Shown one piece after another: positions 28,681 through 41,800 of a stretch of 64,000 bases of DNA. Position 1 is the stretch's first letter. Every line of letters begins with the position of its first letter. Source of the DNA: Aspidiotus rigidus. Taxonomy: Eukaryota > Arthropoda > Insecta > Hemiptera > Diaspididae. A program made the translations under genes and the position numbers. Location: NCBI GenBank assembly GCA_035079385.1, contig JAVHKY010000056.1, positions 1,736,001-1,800,000 on the forward strand. The letters run 5' to 3'. The notes under the pieces were generated by a model. That model had not been told where the DNA came from. It did not search any database and worked only from the letters and a program-made list of their open reading frames with translations.

Positions 28681-31097
28681 TATAATTGTCAACCACATTA
28701 TTTTAAAAATAGAATATTCCTATTTATTATCGCGCGCAAACGTCGTAATCACTGCCATTTATCATGCGTTAGACGAATTCTGCGCCGTATTTCTAGCTCT
28801 TTAATTGTTTTCTTTGCCACTGTGAGTACTTTCGAAAGAAAGTAATAACTATTCTATGAAAACCGTTTATTTTTTATTTTGCGAATGAATGAATTTTTGA
28901 TTTCAAAGTTGTCAATTAGGTTGATATTTGAGAAAGAAAGGTGTGTAAAGTTGATTCAACTTACTCAACTTTTCCCTTAGTTCAATCCCTAAAAGGACTT
29001 GGTTTGAAATGGAAATGAGTTTGGTAAATTGAACCTCATTACGAGGCCTATTTTGAGACAAAGAAACGATATTTATCCTTTTCTCGCTCGGTAGGTCACA
29101 ATCATGTTGTGCTGTGAGCCATGATGTCTTGCGCTAACATCGAGTCTTCACTCGGCATTTGAAGCGAAGTGAAGTAAGAAACTGAACTTGAATGATCTTG
29201 AATTCGCTTTAAAGTCGAGGTACTGACTTACGAGTAATTTTTGCATTAGGCGAGATTTACTAAGTCAAGCGAGGAAGTTGAACAAGAATTTAGGTTTTAT
29301 TTGGCTAAGAGCTAGAAGCAAATTTTGTATAATTCATATGGCTGAATTACAGCTTAAGAAATGGTTACCAAATCATATCTCAAACTTGGCATAAAATGCC
29401 CCTAGCTTTAACTTACCTACAGCAACCGACGATAATTCAGGTCTCATTATTGCATATGTGTTTGAGTAATCACGCAAGAGAATTAGGTGTGTTTGTACCC
29501 CTTTTTACTTCGATGTAATTTCAAAAAGTTTGAATCTCTATGATCGATGCACTAAAATTACGAAAATTCTCAAGTATGTGGTTTTAGAAGAAACAAATTG
29601 CTGTGATGTTGCGTTGATCTTCATAATTTTGAAGACTTTCGTCGGAAGCAAACACGCGTTCGATAAATTCAAGTATTTATTCAATTTTTTACAGATCTTG
29701 GAAAATGAGCATTCATTCGACGTCCCGCATTTCACAAGTTTTTTTTGCTGAGTTATCTTCAGTGTTGGTGTTTCACTTCTTGAATATTCAGTTACCATTT
29801 ATAAAAGTTGTAAATAAAAACAACTTCGGTACTTTTGAAAATATTTTGTTCGAGTGAACAGAGAGAAACGTGAATGAGTTGTAAGAAGTTCATTTTGTGT
29901 ACATTTACGTAGGTTATTATGTATATTATATTGTATGAAACATTATGGACTGAAAAAACTCCATTAATATTTAGAACTTCGAATAACGAACAGAAATAAT
30001 TAGGTATCCACCAGAAATTCTATTTTTCTATCCTTTTTAAACTTGCTTCACGTGAACAAATTTTGTATGACAACACTTACTTAGAATCAATTTAAAAAAA
30101 TTTACGATCGCCCATATCGATGGGAGGGGAAGCTGTAGTCTGACAGTTTGTCTTACGATATCAGAATCGATTCGCGTCTTATTTGTGAATTATTATCTGT
30201 GATTATGTAACCAAGAAATATAAGTAGATGGTCAAGTGCTTCGTGCAGTCTAATTGTTGTAAGAAGGGTGGCGCCTTCTGTTTATTTATTCGCATCCGAT
30301 AGAATTGTAATTATTTATTTAAACTGTGTATTTTATTTTGTTAGGAAATTTTTTCGAAATTGAGAAAATATTTTTTCAAATATGAGTGTTCTATGAATTT
30401 TTTGTCTCTATCCGTGGAATGTTTGTATTGTTCAATTTCGTGTCAACACAACCCTCGTTCTGTTTTTCAATTTTTTTCTTCGTATTTTTGTTCAATATTT
30501 TCCATTAGTTACGATATGATTATTATCTTATTTATTAAGGGTTTTGTGGATAGGGTTGATAATATATAATTCTATGAACCGTACCATTTGGTTTTTCGTT
30601 CTAGTTCTCTCATTCTCTCCGTAATAATAATTTTGTCGTCTCGTTTCAACGATCCGCGTTTTTAGCGATCTGTTCCTACGATAGACCCATACGAACTTTG
30701 TGAAACTGAGATCCAACTATTAATTCACACAACCATTACAACAAATGAAAAACCGTTGATTTTTATAGAATCATAATTATATTCCAGATCTATTTTACTT
30801 CAAATAAGATACTTCATCGTTTTGAAAACGACAATGATGAATATCACAGTTCAACACATGTAGTCGTAGCACATCTATCAGTTAAAAATCTTCATAAATA
30901 TTACTGAGTGATATAAAATTTTATTCTCATTATTCGATTATGAAGAACAAGAATATTTACGCGAGAAAAAAAAGAGGATCTTCACCGCACCATTATAAAC
31001 AGGAAATACTTTTAAATCATAAAATTGGTAATAACGACCGACGTCAATTACCCAAATACCTTTTCCTAAAACTTCCTTCGAAAACCTTAACTTCGCT
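28681..31097. other. Sec16 3' flank, no gene seen
   Basis: AT-rich sequence after the Sec16 stop. AATAAA at 29813-29818 could serve a long 3' UTR. Short frames here have no recognisable motifs. C19orf12-like begins on the other strand at 31098. Confidence 0.5.
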
Positions 31098-31664
31098 TCA
31101 CAATAATTGCAGATTCAAATCAGTACGGACGAAATCTTTGACGACATCGAGAACAGCAGATCGTACACTTCCATGTTGCATGACTATGGCGGTCAAAGCA
31201 ATTAAATCTTGAGGTCCGACATCTTTTAGGATGTTGTTCACTCGATTAATTAGAACAGCTTGTTGATCTGTAGACAACTCATTCATCAAAATATCAGCGA
31301 CTGATTTGAATTGTCCGGTTGTCCCAGCGGCAGTGACTCCTCCAACCAAACCTCCTGTGCATAATTTACAAAATATAAGTCATAAATTCCTTAAATAAGA
31401 TTCGCACTACAGATTTTTGTTATAAAACATACGTTGCGAACACGTTATGTCGCAAAAGAAACAGGATTTTTCTTTAATACAGATACATAGTCATTAGTCA
31501 TTACCAATAACAAAGCCAGGCGGGCCAAGAAATAATCCTCCAAGAGTGGCAGCAACACCTGTGATTACTCCACCTTTAAGACTGCTTTGAATGCTGATCT
31601 TGATATCCTCTTGTCGAGTGACATCGGAAATCAAGCTTATCAGTTCGCGAGAATTGATAGGCAT
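31098..31664 (-). CDS. C19orf12-like mitochondria/ER membrane protein
   Basis: Two exons, 31505-31664 and 31098-31354 (-), join in phase to give 138 aa, close to the C19orf12 family length. The start MPINSRELISLISDVTRQED, the central glycine-rich hydrophobic hairpin (GGVITGVAATLGGLFLGPPG, then GGLVGGVTAAGTTGQFKSVA) and the tail NELSTDQQAVLINRVNNI are typical of the family. The human protein sits at mitochondria, ER and contact sites and is mutated in the neurodegeneration MPAN; its biochemical role is unsettled. The gene is head-to-head with NIF3L1, about 1.25 kb apart, with two inverted-repeat elements between. The start is the first ATG and fits the family N-terminus. Confidence 0.85.
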
Positions 31665-32050
31665 TTTAAGAACGATGAAAGATTTGATTTATTGGAAATG
31701 TATGAATGAAGGGCGTTCGATGAACAGCTAAAATTCAGGGTACTCAGTGAAATTTTCTTCTTCGTACAGTATGGCACAAAATAAATAAATACCGAACATT
31801 GAAATTACGAAATTAGGGATTATGAGCATCTCTTTCAAATATCACGACCATCGCAGCGCATCGAAAAAATTCATAATGAACATTATTGTTGATGGCATTG
31901 AATTTTAATAGGATAAAGTATAAACAAAATTATTACAAAAAAAGTTCCGTATTATTTTTTCTTCTACCGTTCGGTCTCTGACTCAGCATTCTGTTCTGTT
32001 CGGTTCTGTTGAATTTGATAATCTGATTAATCTGATAACTGATAAACCAG

Positions 32051-32193
32051 CAGCTCTGCCGTACAAAATAGAATGGACGTATCTGCATATTCACGATCTG
32101 TGGAAAAGAGTTGCTCTAACTCTATAAGAAATACCTTTTTTTGCTGATCCTTATTATACAGATACCTCTATTTTATTTTGTATGGCAGAGCTG
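32051..32193. mobile_element. Small TIR element, CTCTGCCGTACAAAATA family
   Basis: CAGCTCTGCCGTACAAAATA is mirrored by TATTTTGTATGGCAGAGCTG. Related sequence (CTCTGCC-CACAAAATA-AGAATGGA-GTATCTACATGTT) is near 45665, and a diverged pair bounds 40443-40819. In the C19orf12-like / NIF3L1 interval. Confidence 0.7.
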
Positions 32194-32239
32194 TTGTTTG
32201 TGGTTTATTATGTAGACGCAGACGCGAGTCAACGTACAC

Positions 32240-32659
32240 CTTTTCCATGTCGGCGCATTGCATACGTATTCTCCTACGTGTTATCGAAATGGTAGTATTA
32301 ATTTCTAGAGCACTAGAACGATACAAGTGAAGACATACGCCATTTTCTATCGTTCACAAAACCCTCCAAGGTACAACCAGGGCGTCACGCGTAGCATCGC
32401 AGAGCAGCAGATTTCGGGTGTTTACGCGACACGCGACGTACCTTGGAGGGTTTCTGCACTATAGAAAATGGCGTATGTCTTCACTCATATTTCTACCCAA
32501 AGTCGTGTTTCTACCATTGCTCTTATGGGTGTTGCTGGATTGCATACTCATTTTCATTGTGGAGTAGTTTGCCATGAGAGGTGAGAGCAATGTTTTTGAA
32601 ATACTACCATTTCGACAACACGTAGCAGAATACGTATGCAATGCGCCGACATGGAAAAG
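32240..32659. mobile_element. 420 bp nested foldback element
   Basis: Outer arms: CTTTTCCATGTCGGCGCATT...CGAAATGGTAGTATT and its inverse, about 60 nt each. Inner arms: GAAGACATACGCCATTTTCT and AAACCCTCCAAGGTAC with their inverses. Centre is GC-richer. No coding. Foldback/MITE type. Confidence 0.8.
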
Positions 32660-32909
32660 CCCTATTATGTAATAATTTTGATAATGAAACCAATAAGGGG
32701 TTTTAGATAAATGATTTTGGGACAGTTATACAGTGTGACCTTTTGACTCAACTTGATATTGTTGTTTACTATTAGATCGGCAAATTTTGCATATGAATGA
32801 TCGATCTACAGCTTCCCAAGACCTTTTCATCCCGCGACTTTCTACTCAGCCGGTTGGGATCGGTGGGAAAGACCGTGATATCGCGAAACTTGACTAATAA
32901 TGATATGAT

Positions 32910-34983
32910 ATGTTCCGTCTGATAGGAATTACAAATGCTTATTTCAGAATACGTAATTTATCGTTTTTTTGCAAGCAATACAGTATCACCATGGGGAGTG
33001 ATCAAACGGGAGTAAGTTTACAGTTCGTTACGGATAAATTGAAAGAATTTGCGCCCACCTCACTTGCGGAATCTTGGGATAATGTAGGTCTTCTTTTGGA
33101 GCCTTCTGCATCACAACCTGTGACAAAAATTCTGTTGACTAATGATCTTACGGAAGACGTTGTCGATGAGGCATTGTCTATGTCAGTCAATTTGATAATT
33201 TCTTATCATCCTCCGATATTTGTACCACTGCAGAGGATCACGAATGCCTCGTGGAAAGTAAGAGTAATAATTTTCAACAAATTACTCAAATTAAATGATG
33301 GCTCATCATCGTTGTTTTTTATAGGAGCGAGTCATATCAAAATGTATGGTTAATAATGTTGCTATATACTCTCCTCATACGTCATGGGATGTGGTAGATG
33401 GTGGTGTCAACGATTGGCTCGCTAGTGCTTTCCGTAAATTTCTTACTTGTTGTGCAGTACCTAACCATTGACGAGTGTATTTTCTGCCAAATAATTATCG
33501 TTTTTTTCTACCAGGATGTTCAGAAGTCAAACCATTGATTATGAAAAAATCTGATTTGAACGCGAAAAAATCAACGTACATTCTCATGGTTGAAAGTGAG
33601 AAAGATACCTTTTTTAATGCGTTAAAAAGTCAATTACATATTTCCGCTGATTTCAAGTGAGTTTGTAAGAATCGTATTTTTGTTTAGCAGTTTGTTATTC
33701 TCATATACCTTATTTTGCCGTAGGTTAATATTTACCGATTCAGCTTTTCACTCGTCCAATTATAAATTTACGATACATTGTGATGAGACAACGTTACAGA
33801 AAGTTGTCCCTATGCTGCGACAAGACCCAGATGTCAAGGGTTATTATGTCAATCCTGAATACGAAGTAATAATTGAAGCTTCAATGTTTTTTGGTGGAGA
33901 AGTTCACGAGGATGATTAGAAGTGAGAAAGTTGGAAAATACGGGTATCTCGGTGGCTGAATGGTTGAGTACGGGACTCTGATTCAGAGGTGCGCGGTGCA
34001 AACTTCAGAAAATATCCGTAAAAAATTTTCCCTATTTTCTATTTATTTCCCATTTTTATCTTGTTCATTTCATTCGGCAAGTTTTTAAGGGGATTTTTTA
34101 GGAATTAATTTTCTGATGACAACCATACAGATACAACATTGCTCGGGAAAAAGGAATGAGCGAAATTTCGAAATGTGAATTTATTTAAAAAGTGAAAGTT
34201 TCTGTCATATGGAATTATGTTATTTAAGATGAAGTCAAAATATCGTTCTTTACTTCTGTGATAAGCTAAGTATAGGCCTGATAGGTATTACTGATAATTC
34301 TTTGCCCTGGCCCACCAAATTTTTGTCCCGCAAGAAGTCGATGTATCTCATGTATTTGGGAATGAATTGGTTTAGGTATACTTTTAATATTTTCATTTTT
34401 CCTTTCAGTTCTCGGTGTCGGATGATCTTGAAATTTCATATTTTGATTGTCGACTAAATGTATTTCAAACATTTATACAGTAAAATATTTTAGGTCGTTC
34501 AGAATAGAGGCATTGGACGTATGTGCAAATTGACAACGCCCACTAGTATTCGAGATGTCGTTGATACAATAAAAAAGCATATTGATGTTCCTCACGTTCA
34601 ACTAGCTTTGGCTCGAAATTCGAAAGATGGTAAAAACTTTCTATTTTTAATCTGTGAATCATCAATTGTTCATCCTTTTAATTTCAAAATTATCTAATTC
34701 ACCTATTTCAGATGATTTAGTGCAGACAATTGCGTTTGTGGCTGGATCTGGTGGATCTTTACTCAAAAATACATATTGCGATTTAAAAGTGACGGGTGAG
34801 GCTTCTCATCATGAGATTCTTGATTCTATTCATAACGGCTCTTCGGTATTGCTCACTAATCACAGCAATTCGGAGAGAGGATTTTTGTGGAAGTTCAAAG
34901 ATTTATTTGCCGCCAAACTAAAAAACCCGACTGTGAAGATTATTGTGTCCATGAAAGATGTCGATCCGTTAAAAGTTTACTGA
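32910..34983 (+). CDS. NIF3L1: NIF3-like protein 1
   Basis: Member of the NIF3 (DUF34) family of dinuclear-metal proteins. Biochemical role uncertain; the human protein was found as a partner of a transcriptional corepressor. Exons 32910-33257, 33325-33433, 33515-33656, 33724-33865, 34494-34629 and 34712-34983 keep phase. Family motifs seen are LAESWDNVGLLLEP, the metal-binding SYHPPIFVPLQRI, AIYSPHTSWD, GIGRMCKL, AGSGGSLL, VTGEASHHEILD and NHSNSERGF. A second ATG (MGSDQTG) 28 codons in is the more conserved start; the extra N-terminus could be a mitochondrial leader. Exon 4 stays open past the proposed donor GTAATA (33866) to a stop at 33919, so a truncated isoform of about 250 aa is possible. 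Intron 4 holds a tRNA-like repeat. Confidence 0.9.
33944..34020 (+). repeat. tRNA-like sequence, probably SINE head or tRNA pseudogene
   Basis: Begins GGGTATCTCGGTGGCTGAAT and can pair its first six bases with ATATCC at its end. It has an A-box-like GGCTGAATGGTTGAG and a poor B-box (GGTGCAAACTTC in place of GGTTCAAATCC). The anticodon arm does not form a normal 5 bp stem with a 7 nt loop, so it is unlikely to be a working tRNA. It lies in NIF3L1 intron 4 and is followed by T-rich DNA. Confidence 0.4.
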
Positions 34984-35813
34984 ATCTGAACAAATGAATG
35001 CCAATATTCAGGAACATAAAAAATCAATCTTAAAAAATCTTCATGATTTAGTACGAAATACGTACATATTATTCTCAATTCTTGAATGTAGCATTTTGTA
35101 CCAATAAGCCCGTAGAAATTGAATGATCGTGAATGCTTTTCATATTACGAGTACGTACTTATTTCTGAGATTTTAAAGTATGAAAACTAAAAAATGAGAA
35201 TTTTAACGCGCTATAATATGCGTGTTTATTAATGTGCAGAATTTGTGGACACAAGATCTTTAAAACAACAATGTTTTATCAAATTTGTTGGTGTCTTTTA
35301 ATAAAACAATAATTTTCAACTTTCCATCATGCTGTTATCGAGAATTTTATCATTTTTCATCAGATTTTGGTGTTTTTTAATAAAGTAGTGAAGATTTTTA
35401 ATTTTCAATCTTGCTTTTCTTAAGAAATTCATTCATGAAAAATTCAAAAATTCTGGTCAAAGGTCACAACGGTGTATATTCACAAAAGAAAAGGGTTATG
35501 AGATATTCTTTCGCGACATTAATTTCATTGATGATTTATTGTAGAGAATTTATGAGAGAAATAGAAATTGAGATGCTACTGCAAATTTTCTTGATAATTT
35601 ACAATTTCTTTATGATCACCTACCGTCATCTATAGGCTATTAGTTCATGGCATTGCACCTACGTGTAATTGCGTGCATTACAGCGGGAGATGAGCTGGTA
35701 ACGAATTGACATTTACATATTCGTAACCCAGTAAGAAAACCAGACTAAGAATGACGTGTACGTAATAGATTTAATGTATTGTGAATTTTACAAATCGAAA
35801 TTTCTCGTTACTT
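34984..35813. other. NIF3L1 3' flank, no gene seen
   Basis: AT-rich. AATAAA near 35300 and 35386 are possible poly(A) signals. Convergent end of the uncharacterised gene lies at 35814. Confidence 0.5.
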
Positions 35814-38800
35814 TCATTTCTGTTTTGACGATTCTGCCGGTCGTAAATTACAATAGGGGTACGTAGAATTAGACGTAGTTTTGAACGATTGCTGTTGTTG
35901 TTGGTCGCTTGCGGTTCTTTGGCTGGGCGAAGGTTTTTCTTTCAAATTGAAGATGTTCATTTGCATTTTAGCTGTTTTTTGTTGGATTAATCTAAGAAAA
36001 AAATAAGACGAGATAAAAGTAAATTAGAAGCGAAAGAGTTATAAAAAGACTAGAGACGAAACTCACGCGGCGAAGATGACTCAGTCGGTCAGTACTGTAA
36101 TGTGTAGTTAGAACTATTTGACAAAGACTGAATTTGGGTGTAGAACGCTACCCAACTCCATATTTTTTTTTCTTCTTTTCAAAGAAAGTGCAAGTATCGT
36201 TCCGGGATCGGAACTAAGAGATTTTTGGAAGCCGCTAATTAAATAGCCCTGCCGTACGTATTCGTAGGACTTGAGAGAGTTGAAAGAAAACGCTACATGA
36301 CAATGTTTACTCTTCCATCGCATTTTCAAAAGAAAAGAAAAAAAGAAACAAATTGGTCGAAGTTGTATTCAGTTAATTTTATGATTCTGCCCCATTCTAC
36401 GTTTTTACTTACACTGACCTATAGATATGTAGGTGAACTTGCAAGAAATAAAATTTACGACGTTCCGTAGGCTATTACGAGGATTTTCACTATCTTTATC
36501 GCCATGGAAAAAACGTTTAGACTGTTGAAAAAGAAGATCATATTATTCTGCGCTACTTTTATTCTTAAGGGTCTTATTTGATTTAGCGATACCATTTTTA
36601 TTTGTTGATAGCTATTGTAAAATTTAATTAGCAACTTGTTTTAAGCGCACAACATTTTACTAACCTGCGAGTATCTGCGTCTAATTTATCCAACAAGGTT
36701 AACTGTTTGAATTGATCATTTGGTGGTATTCTAGCTGCTTTGCCATTATGGTTCTTCATCTTGCTCATCGACCGCGAAGTATTAATTTTCCGGGATGTAT
36801 CTTCACTTTCAGAAGTCTGAGCTAATCTCTGAATTCGTTCCTTGGTCTTGAGCAATGAGGGTGTTTGTAACTCCAAGAAATTGATATTTTGCTCGACCTT
36901 ACGTGTTCGTAATGATCGGGGTTGCTGGTGAGAAGAGTGAGACACTTCACGCGGAAGCTCGCGCTCCATGTTATTGTCTTTCACTTTCGAAGTATTTTTT
37001 TCGGAGGCTGCAAGAGCCATCGGTGGTTTTGACATTTGTATCATTTTGTTTTCGCGGTTTCCGGTGCGACTCATACTCGTGAAGCCTGTGCACGACTTAT
37101 CGAGCTTTGATGTACGTGAATCGGGTGTTGTCGTCTCCTTTTGTACACCGGTCAAAGCTCGTGCTGACTTCTGCTTTGCTGACTTGTGTCTCGATCCTGA
37201 CGACCTTAACGACCTACCGGTTCCTTCTTCACAATCTCTCGGTAAATTCAGCCAGCTATCGCGACCCTTGGTCTGAACATTCTTTCTACTGTTGTGAATA
37301 ATATTATTGCGTGCACTACTCATTGCGTCCGTAACGGTTGAACTTTCAAAATGTAATTTACCTGGACGAGATTTAGAAAGTTCTGAAAGATTTTTCTTTA
37401 AAGGCCGTCTTTCCGCTGGTATCAAGATATTTTTCTCGACGTGAGGTAATGTTCCAACTTCTACAGGCTTGTATTGCCGCCTTTCACTTTCGAGCCCGAA
37501 TTTTGAAACAACCCGCGCGGATGTGATAACATCGCCACCGCCAAACGAATTCTCTTTGCAAATGATTCTATTTTTCTTTATCGTCGCCTCACTGCCTTCT
37601 ATCGACGGCGCTTTTTTATTCTTAATGACATCGTTACTTGATTTCTCTGCGGCCGGGCAGTTCTTCTTTCTACTTCTGTCCTCTTCTTTCTCTTCTTCTT
37701 CTTCTTCTTCTTCGTTTTTCATCGGCTTGCTGGTGGCAGTTTGCAACCTTAAATCATCAGCCACCGACGTAACCTTTGGCTGTTTCACGTCGTCATTTGT
37801 GAGACTGGCCTTTCTTGTCGATATTTCTGCATAGTTTGGTGGAGGCTCCAACTCAGACTCTTTTGGAATTTCGCCTACAAACAAAGAAATAAAATAAAAA
37901 ATGAAAAAACTTTGAGTACACGAATAATCAATCAAGGTAACCTATTCAGGAGATACCTAGTTTACCCAGAAATGAAGCACACCTCGTTCTCACAAAATTT
38001 CCTCCACCGCTTACCCCATCATGTAACACCACCTATAAAAATATGGGTCATTTTCGTTTTAAGTGTATAAGTATTATAAGTAGGCCTATCACAATTTGTT
38101 AATTTACGAATTCGAAAAGAGTCCATCACTGTCTGGACATTGCGCGTTTTACCATTCCTCTGGCATCCCTACTTCAAACACTGACTACTCCTGAACTATT
38201 GAAACTTGACCACTGCCGGACTCGCGCCTTTTACTATACCTACTTGCCCTGTAAGTGTTTTAGCATTGATTTCTTCAGACGAGATTTTCGAATAGTTCTC
38301 GACACTGAAGGAAGTCAAAAAAAGCAAAAAGAAAAAGAAGAAAACTCACCCACATGACTAGATGAACTGAAAGAAGTTGCGTTCTGTTTTTTCAACGTTA
38401 TTCCATTTGCTCTATTGGCAAATTCGTTACTAACAACAGCCGGATAGGATTTAGTATCTGCCACCACAAAAACGTCTTTATCAACAAAGTTTACCCTAGT
38501 TGATGAGTATCCTGACTTTTTATTCTTGTTCTCGTTTGATTGAGAACGACTTGTATTCATAATTGACTTTGTCGACAATATTCGCACTTCTAAACCATTA
38601 TCTGATGCTAAAGACGATTCGAAGTAAGAACAATTAGAGTTCTTACCACCTTCAACGCCTGTGGTAATATTGCTCTGATTTTCTCTTCTGTCACTCTTTA
38701 TAGGCACATCTCTCTGTATATAAATACCGGTAATTGGCATTGACGAATCAGTCTTGGGTGAGGTGCTAGGAACGCGTTTTTTTCGACGATGTAGATTAAG

Positions 38801-41800
38801 CGGCGGTGGTTTTTCATTGGTTTCAACAATCTTTATTTTTCCCGGTTCTGCTACTGCAAAATGTACCTCTGTCTTGCTGAATTCCACTTTTTTTGGTTTT
38901 TTTCCATCAATAATTGCATCTTCTTCATTGGTAAACGTGCCTAAAGATGGCACATCCCGATTTTTGTCGCCAATTGAGTTGTCATTTGGCTGTGTGAAAA
39001 CACACAAGTTTTCATGAGGGTTCAGCTTTGACAAGTATTCAACATTGTTGCGAGCACTTGAATTTTGTTCTGTAGTCAAACCTCTTTCAGCATTTGGCAC
39101 AGGGATTCCAGCTTGAATCTCTGTTAGCATTTTACAGTCTTCCTCTTTTGTGATTTCCACTTGAAATACATTTGTAGGGTAAGTTTTCTCGTGAAAATTT
39201 TGTATTAATCCGGCTACTTTTCCAGAGCAAACAATGCTGTCGCTTGTTGTCTTTGGTTTTCTGCTTATCTCATGATTTAACTGAGTATCCAACTTTTTCT
39301 GAAATCTGGTCATCAATTCTAAAACTCCCACAGGCGGACCAGCATATTTTTCAAGAGTCTCTTCATTAAACCCAAACGTATTCTCTTTATTTTCTTGGGT
39401 CAGATTTTTCATCACAAATGCGCTTTTTGGTGCTAATTCTGAATTGAAAGGCTGTTGAACGTTTGTATCAGTGGTTGAGGAGGTAATTTCAAATCCAATG
39501 TTATTTGTTAAGGCTGGAGAAGGCTTACAGATTGTATGCGTAGGTCCAAAAGGGTGAAACTTGTTACAATCAAACCATTCTTCTGCCGTTGCTACTTCCT
39601 GCTTTTTGCTTTCATTATTTGAATAATCAGTCCCAGAACCATCATTAATTATTGCCTGATCATCCATAAATACTTTGTCGTTTCCTTTTTCTGAATTGTT
39701 TCTCCTTCCAGCGCAGGTTTCACTATTGTCCTCACTGTCTCCATTATTATGAAGCGGTACAGTTGCAATTGCGTGATCTAAGTGTCGTAGTTTTTGTTTT
39801 GTAGCTTTCAACGTTTCTTCTGTAACAAAAAGTGTACGCTTACATATTGAAGGTTGCAGATTCATCATCTTTCTAGCATCAGCAACTGGTTTTGTAGCTT
39901 TTATTGGACTCTTCTCTGTTGTGTCACAGTTAAGTTTCATGGCTCTCTCTAATGCTCTCTCTAATACACTTTTATTGTTGGCAGAAATACCATATTGTTT
40001 AGAACCCAAATTTTGAAAGGACCAGCGTGCTTCTGAGTTGAATATAAATGGACTAGACTGACCCTTTCTGACTATCTTAGATGCTAAGTTCTGATTCAGA
40101 ATATCATTTGTTTTCTCCAACTGCGGATCAACGTCATTGTTCATCAGCATTGTTGGTATTGACAATTTTACTGGAGATGTGATCTTGCACTTTCGAGCAA
40201 TTACATTCAAACAATCTTCAGTTTCATTAGATAATTCATCAGTGTTTGGTAAATTACAAAAAAACTCATCTTTCAGAGCTTGAGGTTTTGAACGCTTGAA
40301 GGGTCTGCGAGGTGGTCGTGAACGCCCAATATTTGCTTTTGTTCTTTCCAAATCTAAATTCACAAAGTTGTGTTGAAGCTGCACATAGAGAAACAAATGA
40401 ATAGCCAGAGTATTTTAAAGAAAATAACTGCTGACAGAGTGTAGTTCTGCCGTACAAAGTTGAATTGACGTAGGTATATGCAAAAACAACGATCATAGAA
40501 AAGTATTATATGTGTTTGGAGGAAAATCAGATCACTATAATAGTTGATCTCTAACATCAGTTTTCAATTTAGAATTCAATAATATTTAGTAATAATTTCC
40601 TTCAACAAGTTCTCGATTCTCAGATATAGCATAAGGCATATGGCTACCATGATGCATATTCGTCGAAAAAATCGGCGTAAATACATTTAATTGTGATAAT
40701 AGTGGTATGTGATTACAAAGCTTCATTACTAATGCACTTACAACAAATCGCGCGGAAGACCTTGTCTCGGTGATCGTTGTTTTTGCATATATGTCAATTT
40801 AACTTTGAACGGCAGAATTGATGAGCTTTCTGTCAAAAGGGCGTCCGTCTCATAAGAAATACAGCGAGCGGACGCTTTTTTGACAGAAAGATCCTCAATG
40901 GTTGAGATAACAAAATTGCTAGTGTGTTTAAAAATCTGATGTCACCTAACCGTGTCTCTTAATGTAACTCTGTATTTTGTCAAAGTTTATTGAAAAGTAA
41001 AAGAGTAAGCTAGTGCCATTGAGTAAGTATATGTATAGAAGACCAGGTATAGGTAATATTGATTCAAATTGCCTTAAAATTTGTCAACTATATCTCTGAC
41101 CATCTACATGAAAGAAGCATTGGCCTAAGTATATATAAGCCTTATTGTACAAGATGTCTAAAAGGTAACATATCGAGGTGATTCATTGAAATTTGTGTAT
41201 TTTTTGTTGTTTTATGATCCTCCCGTGCCTTAATTTCGAAAGTGCTTTAGAAAACTCATAATTGGGCAACAGAGACCACTGATTATACTAGGCAGCGTTT
41301 GATAAAATATCGCAAGTTAGAGCTATTTTCTCGAGTTCGCCTATTTGCACTATCATAGGTACCTGTAGATTGTCCGATGGAGAAAATTCCACATTATTTT
41401 GATAACAGTTATCCGTATAATCTGATGGCCATTCCGAACGCGATTCATAACTTCGTGACATCTGGAAACGAAATCATTGTATTACATTCATCATCAATGA
41501 AATACTGGTATTACAGGTGATAGGTATTGAGCGGCTCGTGAGAAAGAAATAGTTCGCAAGAGTAAACTTACCTTATTTGTCAAAATATTGTTTAATATTT
41601 TTAAGATTCAATCATACAAACACTACGAAAACTACCAATTTTGAGATCGTAATTTCTTCAGGACTTTGTGACACAAATTCAAATGTTTGTTTGGTAACGA
41701 GAGATTTTCGATTGATAAGGGGTACATACCTACAGTATCTAACTGGACCAAATACAGCCGAATATATTTTTCTCATCTCAACTGTACCAACACGTTGGTA

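Noticed and set aside
33944..34020. Functional tRNA gene
   Set aside because: Acceptor ends pair, but the B box and anticodon arm are too degenerate.
34266..34472. 68-codon minus-strand frame in NIF3L1 intron 4
   Set aside because: No recognised motif; likely chance, although composition is fairly protein-like.
36968..37301. Plus-strand frames of 102 and 64 aa
   Set aside because: Antisense shadows of the uncharacterised gene's large exon.
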